Shown: positions 34,355-45,558 of the stretch, in pieces
Layout: every line of letters begins with the position of its first letter
Position numbering within the stretch: position 1 is the first letter of the stretch
NCBI GenBank assembly: GCA_001600455.1
Contig: BCKC01000001.1
Location: forward strand, 5,482,441-5,546,440
Length of the DNA: 64,000 bases
Direction: 5' to 3'
Source: Endocalyx cinctus
Lineage: Eukaryota > Ascomycota > Sordariomycetes > Amphisphaeriales > Apiosporaceae
Position numbers and translations under genes: made by a program
The notes under the pieces: model-generated
Seen by the model: only the letters and a program-made list of their open reading frames with translations
The model's database searches: none
Told to the model about the DNA's origin: nothing

Positions 34355-35840
34355 ATAAGGAGGTTATTTTTATAAGATTTTGGAGGTTATCATATATATT
34401 CAAGTAGATGGGTGGTCTTGTTACAATATGTACTATATTGAGTTCGAGAAAGCGAATATATACTATGGTTATATCAAAATAATTCTGAAGGGCGAAAAAA
34501 AAAAAAAAAGGTTTCTTTCCCTAAATTCAAAATATTTTGTTATTCTATATCTTGTCACATTTGCATTTTCGAGTTTGGTTTTCCTCTTTCTTGCTTCTCT
34601 GTGTTCAAAGCCTATCTTGTAAGACACCGAGACTTTTGAATCAGTAAGAGCTTGCTAATATCTACTCTTCGGGGACTTTTGCGAATTCATTTCCAAAGTC
34701 CTAGAGCCCATGTCAATGCTGATTAATTATTTAACGTTCAGATACCCCGAAGATAGGATAGGCTCCAGTGCTACTACGAATGCAGGTATGGTCCTACAAT
34801 TACTAAGTAATATAGATAGGATACCTACTATACAGTATTACTGAGTATACTAGGTTTAAAATGTACTGTAGTGTAGGTAACCCTCAGAGCTGTTGTGTTA
34901 CTCCCCCCACGCAATAGGCTGTATGTGTGCGTCATTGATGCGTTGGTCAAATTCAGGGACTCTCCCGAGATAAACTTCGATATATTCCCATAACTACTTG
35001 AACAGTTACTGGTCTATTAGGATACAGTTATGAGTTGTCTATTACTACAATTAGAACATTACATAATAATACTATATAAGGATATCTCTTTTTCATATTC
35101 TTGAGATATTTTCTCAAATATTAGCTGATTACTTACAGTACAAGTAGGTACCGATTTAGGTCGGTATGTTATTAATAAACAAGCTAATCAGCAAATGTCT
35201 TATATTAGAGGCTAAAGCCGGGGGGCGTACCATTCGGATTGTCGGGATGAAGTAAATGATCCTTCTATTCTGGTAAGATACAGGGTTTAATCATGCACCA
35301 TTGCACACGTACGCTATTGTACCCTTTGCAGACGGGTGTATAAGCTTATCATTGACGATATGATTTGACCCACGTTATTTGGGTTCACTTTTGATTTCTA
35401 AGTTTCCGTTGCTGTTTCACTCACTAAGCTTCCCGGATATCCTTTACTTGCCCGACATTTCTTTCTTTTCTCTTTTCAACCATAGCTTTTAGGAATGGGG
35501 TAGATTTTTTATGTCTCTCCCTCCCTTTCTTGTCTCTATTCTGTAGATATTTCTTACCATAGATAACTCTGTATATATGCCATCATGGAATGGTAGAACG
35601 ATATTATACGTCATCTAAGAATAACGATATCGCAGCGTTGTATATCGCTATATAACAGCATTTCGAAACCGATTGACTCACCAGCGCTCCTATTCTAGAA
35701 GAGAGCTAAACGCCAATCACCCCTTCAACATTTGCGCGCTTCCCGAGTCGCCCACCACTTCCAGGCCCAGCTCTGATTTTCTCTACGACTCTAGATAAGC
35801 GCGAAAACCGGGCGGTACGGGGGAAAAAGAACTACACATA
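34355..35840. other. AT-rich intergenic, no gene seen
   Basis: 1.5 kb with many stop codons in all frames. TAGGTA/TACCTA words cluster near 34800-34870. The last 200 bases are the presumed promoter and leader of the first transporter. Confidence 0.5.
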
Positions 35841-37933
35841 ATGGCGGAAGGATCAACTCGTCGCGATAGGCGAATAGGCGAAATCGTTATGATCGACAAC
35901 GAAGCAGGCACCGTCGATGAACCGACAGAATCTAGTGCCCTCCTTAGCTCGAGCGCTGGTCGCGACGATGAAACGGAAAGTCAAGGAAACGGGAATAACG
36001 GCAAGAAGCAGGACGGTTGGATGTCGGACGATTTTGAGGGCATACCGAGATGGAGGCAACCATCTGTACGTTTTGATAAATCGCGGTTTGCGCTGTTTAT
36101 CAAGCTACGCCTGTCGCCAACTAGTACTGACCCGAGAAACAGGTATACTGGCTTTTAGTACCGTATTTCCTGTTTACACTAGCCTTTGGTGGTGTTATCG
36201 TCCCTAAGCTAAATTTGTAAGTCTGACTCTTAAAACGTTTTGGTAAAATCTCCATATTTCAGTCAAAATACTTACCTATGATATTTAAAATCCGTCCAGA
36301 ATTGTGGACCTGGTATGTCGACAATATTTCGCCGATGAGCAAAATCTCGACCCGAACTTTATTTTTACGCCCATCGTCCTGGGCGCGGACAACCCGCAAT
36401 GTAACATCGCCCCGGTCCAGAAGAGCGTTGCGACCTTTACGCTTGTCCTGAGTGCCTTGACCGGCATTCTGAGCGCCCTAACGGCGCCTAAGATAGGCCA
36501 ACTCTCTGACCGCAACGGTCGCAAGAAACTCATGGTACTAGCTTCGTGCGGTGGTATTCTTAGCGAAGCCATTACTATCTTGGCCGCAAAATTTCCTGAT
36601 GCCGTCGATTACCATTGGCTAATCCTCGGGTCCTTCTTCGACGGCATGACGGGTTCTTTTACGGCCGGCAGCGTGTTAGCCCACTCGTACACGAGTGACT
36701 GCACCACCCCTTCCAAGCGGGGTGTATATATGGGTTATCTTTATGCGTGCCTCTTCACCGGCCTCGCGTTTGGTCCCCTTATCGCCGGCTACTTCGTAAA
36801 ATGGACAGGATCGCTCCTATCGATTTTCTACATTGTCTTGGGATGCCATCTTGCGGTCATTTTATTCTTTTGGTTCTGTTTGCCGGAATCCTTGTCGAGA
36901 AAGCAGCAAATCATCGCTCGTGAGAAGCACCGGAACGAGGTCGAGGCTGTGCGATCGGCCACTCCTAACGCTGCCACGAGATTCATTGCGTCCTCGCTAT
37001 CGTACTTCGTCAAAGATGACATGCAAGTTCGATTATCGACGGCTCTGAGTGCCAATCCGCTCGCCCCCTTAAAAATACTGGTCCCAAGTGGGTCTCATAA
37101 TCGCGCACTCCGTCGAAATATCCTTGCCCTCGCAGTGATCGATACGATCAGCATGTCCTCGGCCATCGGTGTCGGAACTACACTCGTGCTATATTCGGAG
37201 TACATGTTCAATTGGGGTACAGTTGAAGCATCAGGATTTGTATCGGTCGTTAGTCTGACACGCGTCGTGATTTTGCTGGGGATATTCCCTATCATTAACT
37301 ATATCTTCCGCATACGCCCCCTCCGAAAGCAAAGGGAGGAGAGTGGTGAAACGCATGCTTCGGAAACAAATGCGGGGGCCGACTCTTTGGATGTTTGGAT
37401 ACTTCGCCTGGCTCTCATTGCCGATGTTATAGGCGTTGTCGGTTACATATTCGTTCGACAAGCGGCGTTGTTTGTCTTGTGTGGTATCATCACGGCATTT
37501 GGCGGCTTAGCAGGGGCTACGCTCCAAGCCGCGATCACAAAACATGTACCGGCCGAACGAGTAGGCTCACTTCTTGGTGCCACCGGCTTGCTTCATGCTC
37601 TCGGTCGTGTAGTCGCGCCGGCTTTGTTTAACGGACTATATGCCGGCACCGTCGAACACTTTCCCCAAGCAATATTCGTGCTCCTGGCTTCTCTGTACGG
37701 CGTAGCTGTTATCGCAGCATTCGTTGTCAGGCCACATAGTATGTTTTTAACCTCGTTTTTTATATGTTTCTTCTCGATCATTAAAGATGAATGGAAATGC
37801 TAACATGTCTATAGTTTATCTTAAAGAAGAGGGATACGTTGCAGTTCCGGTGCGGGACGGTGATGATGGCCAACAGGTCGAAAATCAAATAATCGATGAC
37901 GAGATCCCTGAACGTCTCGGGATGCCTCCCTAG
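35841..37933 (+). CDS. Major facilitator transporter (drug/H+ antiporter type)
   Basis: Four exons (35841-36065, 36143-36216, 36300-37738, 37815-37933) encode 618 residues; exon 2 supplies the first helix YWLLVPYFLFTLAFGGVIVP. A hydrophilic N-terminus of about 75 residues precedes it. The loop 2-3 signature reads GQLSDRNGRKK, and KRGVYMGYLYA and GLAFGPLIAGYF lie in the helix 4-5 region, as in MFS_1 tetracycline-type antiporters. A charged cytoplasmic loop lies near the middle (EKHRNEVEAVR). The tail is hydrophilic (EEGYVAVPVRDG). Substrate cannot be told; it is expected in the plasma or vacuolar membrane. A loss of exon 2 would remove helix 1. Confidence 0.88.
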
Positions 37934-38724
37934 ACTATGACTCGAGGAAATTCAGCCTCCACCCGGGACATTTTAACTTACACGCACACACATATGTACA
38001 CATATACATACAGTACACATTTTCTTGCTTTTTGTTTTTCATGATGAATCACCATGATCATTCTTTGGTACAAACAGTTCACATAATTTAGCATCTTACA
38101 ACCAAAGTACACGTCAATTGCAGGGTTCGTGACCGCATTTTATTGAGAAAAAGATCTTGAGATGAGCTCAGGCGATATTGCTCTGATACTTTTAACACCT
38201 AATCACTTGTATCTTTTTGACATATTACTTTCGCCCGGGGCCGAGCGAACGAATTAGCTTTTATCGAACTCACCATCGTCTGGAGTTTATATACGATGGC
38301 ATGAAATATAGCCGCCATTATGTAAGAGAAAGTCGAGATTTGCTTAGCTGTAGAAAACACGTTAGAGGACAGATGGATGGGGTCCGCTAAATGTCCCCAC
38401 GTCTCTTCCCTGTAGTTTAATTTTTTTCCGAGGGTTGCCACGAAGAATATGACAATTCAAAAAGAATATGAAAGAAGGAAAAAAAAAAAAAAACTTCGGA
38501 ACTTACATGTTTATAATTCGATGATATTGTAGTAAGAGTAGAGTGTCTGGTTCAGTGACTCGCGTCTTTTGACCTTGGGAAAAACTATTTATTACTTACT
38601 TTATATTCATTTCTAGCTATCTTTTATGACCAGCCATATATTTTTCTTTCATTAATTATACTTAGACCTATATAGTAACAAAAAAAAAATCAGCAGAGGA
38701 AAAGAGAGAACAACACCTCAACTT
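37934..38724. other. Intergenic, no gene seen
   Basis: AT-rich spacer between two transporters on the same strand, with an alternating CA/TA tract at about 37981-38020 and A-runs near 38480 and 38681. Confidence 0.5.
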
Positions 38725-40509
38725 ATGACTATAGCCCACAGAAATGCAGATGACAGCTGCCCCGTAAATCAAACTGTCCCGACTAATAATGACTTACTTA
38801 TAGCCTCATCTCCCGCGTTGGGGCGTAATGATGATGCTGAGATAACCACGATTCCGAACACCTATCCTAATCCTAACAATGTCCAAGGGGAAAAGAAAGG
38901 GGAGGATATGGGAGATCTCTCGCTACCTTTGTTTACCCCGATACCACCGCATCAACAATATTCAACACTCCAAGAAGGAGACAAATCCAGTACGACCCAA
39001 GAAATCGAGGGCTCCTTCTCAGACAAAGACGACGATGGAGATTTTCCCGAGGGGGGTTTAGAAGCTTGGTTGGTCGTCCTAGGCTCCTTCTGCTCCATGC
39101 TCTCGGTATACGGCTTGATCAACAGCGCAGGCGCCTTCCAGTCCTACTTCTCGACCCATCAGCTCCGAGACTACAGCGAATCTACCGTCGGCTGGATCTT
39201 TAGCTCCTACCTGTTCATCGTCTTCTTCGCCGGCGTCCACGTAGGCCCCGTTTTTGACCGTCACGGTCCCCGTCTACTCATCGCTACCGGGAGTATCTTG
39301 GTTGCTACTTCGCAGCTTTTGCTGGGCCTTTGCGAAGGTGAGTGTTTTTTTTTTTTTTTTTTCTAAGGCTACGGTAAAAGAAAATAGAATAAATTTATAT
39401 ATTTATTAACACCCCTTCTTAGAATATTACCAAATCTTCCTCACCTATTCCATCCTCGGCGGCCTCGGCGGCGCCCTGCTCAACGTGCCCTCGTACGGCG
39501 TGATCGCGCACTACTTCAAGAAGCGACGCGGGTTCGCCACCGGCGCGGCCTCGACCGCCGGCTCCATCGGCGGCATCGCCTTCCCCTTATTCCTCGAGGG
39601 TACCCTACCGCGTCTGGGTTTCGGGTGGAGCACGCGGATCATCGGGTTCATCCTGCTCTTCCTCTCGGCCGTCGCCAACCTCCTGATCCGCTCCCGGTTA
39701 CCGCCGAAGCCGCGATCGGCGGAGGAAAAGAAGGCGAAAAGATCCGTAAAATCCCTCCTGCCGGATTGGTCGCTCTTCCGAGATCTCAAGTTCACCCTCT
39801 GCTGCGCCGGCGTCTGGTTCATGGAGTGGGGCCTCTTCGTCCCTTTGGCTTTCATCGTCTCGTACGCGGCCGCTCACGTCAAGAACGGCGATCAAGATTC
39901 TTCTTCTACTTCTTCGACGGATTCCTATACCCTCCTATCCCTCCTCAACGCCGGCTCCTTTTTCGGCCGGTGCGTCCCAGGATTGGTCGCCGATAAGATA
40001 GGTCGGTTTAACGTCATCGTCGCCACGAACGCCTTGTGCGCCGCCGTCATCTTCGGCTTCTGGCTGCCCGCGAGGGATTCGTACCCTTTACTCGTCGCCT
40101 TCGCCGTTTTGTTCGGTTTCACGAGCGGAAGTAATTTGGGTCTTTATCCCGTGTGTATCGGACAATTGGTAAGTTCTTTTTTCCCCCTCCCCTATCCTTA
40201 CTCTTCCCCCGAAGAATCCTGTACGGTATCGAAAAAAAAAAAAAAAAAAAATCCGCTAATGCATGATTTCTTTCTCTTTTTAAGTGCGACTCTCGCGATT
40301 ACGGAAAATTCTACTCGGCCGCTCTCATGGTAGGCAGCTTCGGCACGCTGACGAGCGTGCCCATCGGCGGCGCTTTGCTGGGCATAGGCGGCGAGCAAGG
40401 GTGGACGGCCCTGATCGTGTTCGCGGCTTTGTCGTACGTCATCGCCATGAGCTGCTTCCTGGGCGCGAGGGTCCTGGCCGTTAGCTGGAGGATCAAGGAG
40501 GTGTTTTAA
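38725..40509 (+). CDS. Monocarboxylate-porter-like MFS transporter (MCT/Mch family)
   Basis: Three exons (38725-39337, 39423-40168, 40285-40509) encode 527 residues. About 115 hydrophilic N-terminal residues precede the characteristic first helix motif FPEGGLEAWLVVLGSFCSM. The family hallmark GFFFSY is represented by WIFSSYLF, and PVFDRHGPR forms the loop 2-3 signature; VADKIGRFN lies at the equivalent place in the second half. Fungal Mch proteins are named for monocarboxylate porters but mostly carry other substrates such as riboflavin, so the substrate is open. Both introns contain long T- or A-runs (near 39347 and 40233). It is convergent with guanine deaminase. Confidence 0.9.
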
Positions 40510-41108
40510 GAGCCTTGGACCGTCTTGTTTATTAAGATTTGAGCGTGTTTACGGGAGATTCGAGTAAACTTCTAGAATGATTGGGTACTTTAGGTATGTT
40601 TATTGAATAATATATTATAGAGCATTTCTTAATTGATTATGTCCAATCCTTTGTGATAGTTTATAACATTTTCAACAAAGACCTACTGAGACCAAATGAT
40701 TCCATCTTATGGGAAAGTGCAGAGACTCGAAGGATAGCGAGTATCGCAATCTGCATACCATTCCTACACCCTTGGACGCCCAATACTAATAAACCAAGAA
40801 GCCGACAGGTTCCACAGATTCGTGGGCCAATATTCTAGTTGAATTATTATATGTATTATCTCAACTGACATATGTACGTACAATTATCTATCAGCATCGC
40901 AGGCTGCTTCTATTTATTTCCCACCGCTCGCATCCCATCTCGTCATGCATTGTTGCGTATCGAAATCTATATCTATATCATGTGTCGTCTCATCTCGATA
41001 ACCTCGTCTTCTTTCTATGCAAAGGAAAAAGGAAAAGTTCGTCTCGAAGAAAATGTCAATAATCCGAGTCTCAGAAACTTGACACCTCCTCTATTAATTT
41101 ATCCTCTC
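40510..41108. other. Shared 3' region of convergent genes
   Basis: About 600 bases between the stops of the Mch-like transporter and guanine deaminase. Short open frames only; no element recognised. Confidence 0.5.
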
Positions 41109-42716
41109 TTACTTCCTCTCGTGAACGAGCCGTCCACGAACCCAGACTTTTTTGGTGTTTCGGTCGTCGCCGTTGAAAAGCCATTTAGCGACTATATCCT
41201 CCCACGACTCCCACCCGAAGATGTCTACATTTCCGTAATCGGCAGTATCATCTTCTTCTTCTTCTTCGTCGCCGACCAGACCCAGACCGACGAGCTGGGC
41301 ATCCCACTCCATACCGATCTCAAAAGCGCCGATCTTCTCCGCCATGCCGACGACCTCGGCGCCGCCTTTCGTGGCTAGGTATAGGACCTCGTTCACGCTC
41401 AGCTTCGCTTCTTCGGCTCCCTTCTCGTCTTCGTCGTCATCGTTATCGCGACCCTCCTCGACCTCCTCGTCGGAATCGGACGAAGCCGGCGTAGCTTTCC
41501 CGCCGCCGACTCGCCTCCCGCTCTTCCCGGGCATGGCGAGGTGGTTCGAGACCAGGCAAGCCTGCCTCGCGGCCTCCAGGACGCTAGGGCTGTACCCGCC
41601 GCTCATGTCGGTCCCGAGGCCGACCTGTATCCCCTTTCGGAGCAGCCAGCGCACGCGCGCCTCGCCGCTCGTGATCGCCGAGTTGCTGCAGGGGCAGTGC
41701 GCGACCTTGGCGCGCCGCCTCGCGACGAGGTCGGCCTCCTCGTCCGAGAGGTGCACGGCGTGGGCGAGGATGGTCCGATCGCCGAGGAGTCCGGCCCGGT
41801 CGTACACGTCGGCGTAGCTCGCGCTCTCGGGGAACAGGTCCCGCACGAGCGCGATCTCCCCCTCGTTTTCGGATACGTGCGTCTGCGTCGGCAGGCCCGT
41901 CTCGCGCGCGAGGTCGCCCAGCCGCCGGAGCATCTCGGCGCTGCACGAGGGCGCGAACCGCGGCGTGACGACGGGCGAGACGAGCTCGAACCGCGGGTCG
42001 ATGGAGCGCACGTGCGCGATCGTCGCTTCGGTCGCGGCGACGGCGGCCTCGGCCGACTCGTCGAGGTAGTAGTCCGGACCGAGCCGGTCCATGCACACGC
42101 GGCCGACGAGGGCGCGCTGGCCCATGGAGAGGCAGAGGTCGGCCAGCAGGTTGGTCGACTCGACGTGAATGGTGGTGAAGTAGGTGGCCGTGGTGGTGCC
42201 GTGGGCGAGCGTTCGCCTGACGCAGCGCGTGTATACCTTGCGCGCCTTATCGAGGGAAGAGAGGGAGGCTTCCATGGGGAAGGTGTAGGTGTTTAACCAG
42301 TCCAATAAGGTACTCTTCCCGAAAATACCGACGTTGGGGTATTGTGACGCGTGGACATGGGTATCTATTCACAACATTAACACGACGGTGTACGGATATC
42401 GACCAGGTTAATTTAAAGCGTATGCGGCACGTCTGGAGAAAGGAGATTGTTTTGACTTACCGATAAAACCGGGAAAGAAGAATTGGCCTGGCTGACATTG
42501 CGTGACGAGTACTTCTTCACTCTTCCAACCTAATTGTGAATACAGTGTTGTTTCTACCTCGTCGTGAGAGCAGTTGCTTTTCAATGCAGCAATTTTCCCG
42601 GAATTATCGACGCATATCGCGGTATCGTGTAAAATTTGGAGTTCGCCAAACTTTTTGCAATGTATGAAGGTGCCGAGGAACAATTGGTTCCTTTTCTCAT
42701 CCTTGGAGATAGCCAT
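41109..42716 (-). CDS. Guanine deaminase
   Basis: Two exons (42461-42716 and 41109-42364; GTAAGT...TAG, phase 1) encode 503 residues. It belongs to the amidohydrolase superfamily: the exon joint restores FIGDTHVHASQYPN with metal ligands His88 and His90. TQTHVSENEGEI, ILAHAVHLSDEE, HCPCSNSAI and GLGTDMSGGYSPS complete the zinc and substrate-binding set of guanine deaminases. The enzyme hydrolyses guanine to xanthine plus ammonia in purine salvage and is cytosolic. Two acidic insertions stand out: a Ser/Asp/Glu-rich one of about 45 residues after NHLAMPGKSGRR, and DEEEEEDD near the C-terminus. They are probably exposed loops. The central exon is very GC-rich. Confidence 0.95.
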
Positions 42717-43915
42717 GATTTATTCCCCCCACTCAATTCCTGTCTTGATTGTTTTTTTTTCTTTCTTTTCTTATGTGTATAGTTTCGTGTAATTTATATC
42801 GATTAATCAAACGCCGGTATATACAGATTATCTCTATCCGAAAATGAAGGACCCGGTGAAAGAGAGGTATATCGTCACCCCACTCAGCTTCTGACCTTTC
42901 AGTCTGCACTAGAAAATAAGAAAAGGCTCGTTAAGTCCTCTATTTCTGTTGCTTTCCCACGCTCGCAAAAGATTTTGAAGAAGAAGAAAGAGAGTAAGAA
43001 AGAAATATTATAATCTCAAGTAAAAGAAATATAAATACGAATTATTCATAAATTATTTATCGTGTATTTATTTATTTAAGACAGCTGCCAACTAAGTCTT
43101 AGATAGGTCAGGAGTTCTGAATTTAGACTAACAGCATATTTTGCGTATAAGATTAGATGCGATGTGGGGGGCAACCAAGATTTCATTCCTCTTTTCTCTC
43201 TTTTAATTCTCAGACCTACCATTTTTATGTCAATAATTTGTACCTGCATTATATCCGATATCCGTTCTCTATTATCTAGTGCTCTGTACGGTATAATGCA
43301 AGTAATATTTACAATATTTGTATATAAAACATGAAAAGTTTTGAGTAGTCGAACGGTCGTTATGTACGCGTACGTAGTACCTAAGATAGGTATTACCGTA
43401 TAGGTACAGGTACAGGTATAATAGGTATAATTACACACTAAAAGAGAATTACCAGTTTGTACAATATCGGGGATGAGAACCGGGCAGCGCCGGCACCCGA
43501 ATTGTACTACTTCCTTTATTTCCCCTAAGAACTATTTATTCACCAACACTTCTTCGCCCCTGCGACTGACCGCTGTAGAACTTGAATTTCGGAGTTTTTG
43601 CCACGGTCAGACAAATCGGGTAACATTGAAACTGCGATTTTGTGTTAGGAATATAAGGTGACAATTTCAACGTCAACTCATCTTTGTGATCCACGAGTCC
43701 GACGGTTTTTTTTTTTTTTTTCTATTAGGGGGGAAATAAATTAAGAAAGAAAAAAAGGTATATTTTATGGTATTGAACTAATATGGCTCGAGAAGCCGAA
43801 AAAACCGGTAGAGAGCGTGAAAACTAATAAATACCCTTCGAAGTTGGAGATTTATTCACTATTTACTAGATTATTTACTACTAAATAATTATTCACGGTT
43901 GCATATATATATCCA

Positions 43916-43955
43916 TGTACGTGTATGTACGTGTATGTACGTGTATGCGTACGTG
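43916..43955. repeat. GTACGTGTAT tandem repeat
   Basis: Roughly three and a half copies of a ten-base unit (variants TATGTACGTG and TATGCGTACG). Confidence 0.8.
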
Positions 43956-44113
43956 CCTTAGTCATTAATCAACGTCCCGTCTCTACGCCAAAATGAAAGN
44001 CCCCCCGCCGGCCTAATCAAACTACACATTTAGCAAAGACAAAATAGCATATTCCCACCATTTCTATACGGAGCATTATCGTTGTTAACGGAAAGTTTTC
44101 TAGAGGCGGGATC

Positions 44114-44139
44114 AATAAATAAATAAATAAATAAATAAT
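44114..44139. repeat. TAAA microsatellite
   Basis: About six consecutive AAAT/TAAA units, 220 bases upstream of the esterase start codon. Confidence 0.85.
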
Positions 44140-44251
44140 TTGTAATCGACTTCCTATTTTATAAAATTCGTGAGGGAGTCATTCCTCGAAATATTGCCTT
44201 CCCGCAGATACCTATCATCTAATACTTGCCCATCCATCTTTACTTCAACTG

Positions 44252-44275
44252 AAAAAAAAAAAAAAAAAAAAAAAA
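44252..44275. repeat. Poly-A run of 24
   Basis: Uninterrupted A tract on the plus strand about 80 bases before the esterase start codon; length may be affected by sequencing error. Confidence 0.85.
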
Positions 44276-44355
44276 GGGATATTTGAATTTATTTTAATAA
44301 TAGGATAAATAAGAAAGAAGAAAAGGGTAAAAATAAAAACAAAAATAAAATAAAA

Positions 44356-45210
44356 ATGCCCATCAACCACATAGCGAGCCTCGGCTCCTCCTTCGCCGCC
44401 GGTCCAGGTATCCAACCGGTCAAGAACCGCGCCGCCGGACGTTCCGGATCCAACTACGCCCACCTGGTAGCCTCACGAGCCGGCGCCTCGCGGCTGACCG
44501 ACCTCTCCGTCTGCGGCGCCACTTTGCTGAACCTAACGGACGAGCCCCAACGCTGCGGGGGCCAGCTCTTCGCCCCGCAGATCGAGGACCTACCCGCCGA
44601 CGCCGACCTCGTGCTCGTCCTCGCCGGCGGGAACGACATCGGGTACATAGGCGGCATCTTCGGCGATACCTTCAAAAATACCTGGATAGGCGCCGCCGCG
44701 ACGAGAGCTTGGAATTACTGCTGCGTCAAAGCGACGGCGGACGACGACAGTAATGACGGCGACGATGACGATGGCGGATTAGGTGTAAAAGGTCTCGCCG
44801 AAAGGTACGGTCGAGCCTTGGACCGAATACGCGCGAAACTATCCTCCCCTCAAGCACGCGTCCTCGTCGTCGAGTACCTTACGGTCCTGGGACCGGACGT
44901 CCGTCCCGGCGAGGACGTCGTCTTCGGACCTGACCGCGTCGCGCACCACCGTCGCGTCGCCGCCCGCTTGCTCGAGGCTACCCGGCTCGCCGTCGAAGGG
45001 CGGGAGGCTTGGTGCGATTACGTGAGCGTCGCGGCGCCGAGCGAGGCCCACGCGATCGGCTGCGCCGACGTTCCTTGGATTTTCGGCTTCTCCTGGAAGT
45101 TGCTCGGGAGGGGCTGCGCTTATCATCCTACCCCCGAGGGGATGCGGGCCGTGGCGGATATCATATATAAGAAACTTGGGGAGATGGAACTCGTGGAGAG
45201 GAAATTTTAG
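44356..45210 (+). CDS. SGNH/GDSL-like hydrolase
   Basis: An intronless gene of 284 codons, GC-rich. Block I is ASLGSSFAAGPG, where GSS replaces GDS and Ser12 is the expected nucleophile. Block III is LVLAGGNDIGY, with the Asn of the oxyanion hole, and block V is CAYHPTPEGM, supplying the catalytic histidine. The position three before that histidine, usually Asp, is Cys, as in a subgroup of lipase-like SGNH enzymes. Acyl-ester hydrolysis is expected, substrate unknown. There is no signal peptide, so it is probably intracellular. An acidic loop (DDDSNDGDDDDGG) interrupts the middle. Long homopolymers flank the gene on both sides. Confidence 0.85.
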   Translation: MPINHIASLGSSFAAGPGIQPVKNRAAGRSGSNYAHLVASRAGASRLTDLSVCGATLLNLTDEPQRCGGQLFAPQIEDLPADADLVLVLAGGNDIGYIGGIFGDTFKNTWIGAAATRAWNYCCVKATADDDSNDGDDDDGGLGVKGLAERYGRALDRIRAKLSSPQARVLVVEYLTVLGPDVRPGEDVVFGPDRVAHHRRVAARLLEATRLAVEGREAWCDYVSVAAPSEAHAIGCADVPWIFGFSWKLLGRGCAYHPTPEGMRAVADIIYKKLGEMELVERKF

Positions 45211-45470
45211 TTAGTCGTGTTTTTTTGATTATTAATTATGGTCCAGAGAATGGAAGGGGGGAGAGGGGGGTATGGTTGCATTTAATATATGATGGATATA
45301 TCCATATAGGATATCTTATTCATGTCAGGGGAAAAAAGATTTACCGATACGACTTAGAATCTAAATTCAATCGATTTTAACAATATAATGATGTGTACTT
45401 GGTATATATATATTAACATGCTTAAGGTATCTTTCCCCCAACTTTATCGAACTATAAACTAAATGCCCGT

Positions 45471-45501
<31 letters not shown>

Positions 45502-45558
45502 GCGTATACATTTGTATGTTGTTTTGAATAAAATGGTAAACAATTCTTTTCGTCCCCT
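45211..45558. other. Shared 3' region with poly-T run
   Basis: Between convergent stops. Includes an uninterrupted run of about 28 T at 45474-45501; on the minus strand it is a poly-A stretch lying 58 bases beyond the stop of the membrane-protein gene. Confidence 0.6.

Larger units (their letters stand above)
42717..44355. other. AT-rich intergenic, no gene seen
   Basis: 1.64 kb between two divergent genes. Contains a GTACGTGTAT tandem at 43916-43955, a single undetermined base (n) at 44000 beside six C's, a TAAA repeat, and an A-run of 24. AGGTA words cluster near 43378-43432. No gene recognised; frames of 60-120 codons here look random. Confidence 0.55.

Noticed and set aside
41541..42296. 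251-codon plus-strand frame opposite guanine deaminase
   Set aside because: Shadow of the GC-rich catalytic exon; no recognisable domain.
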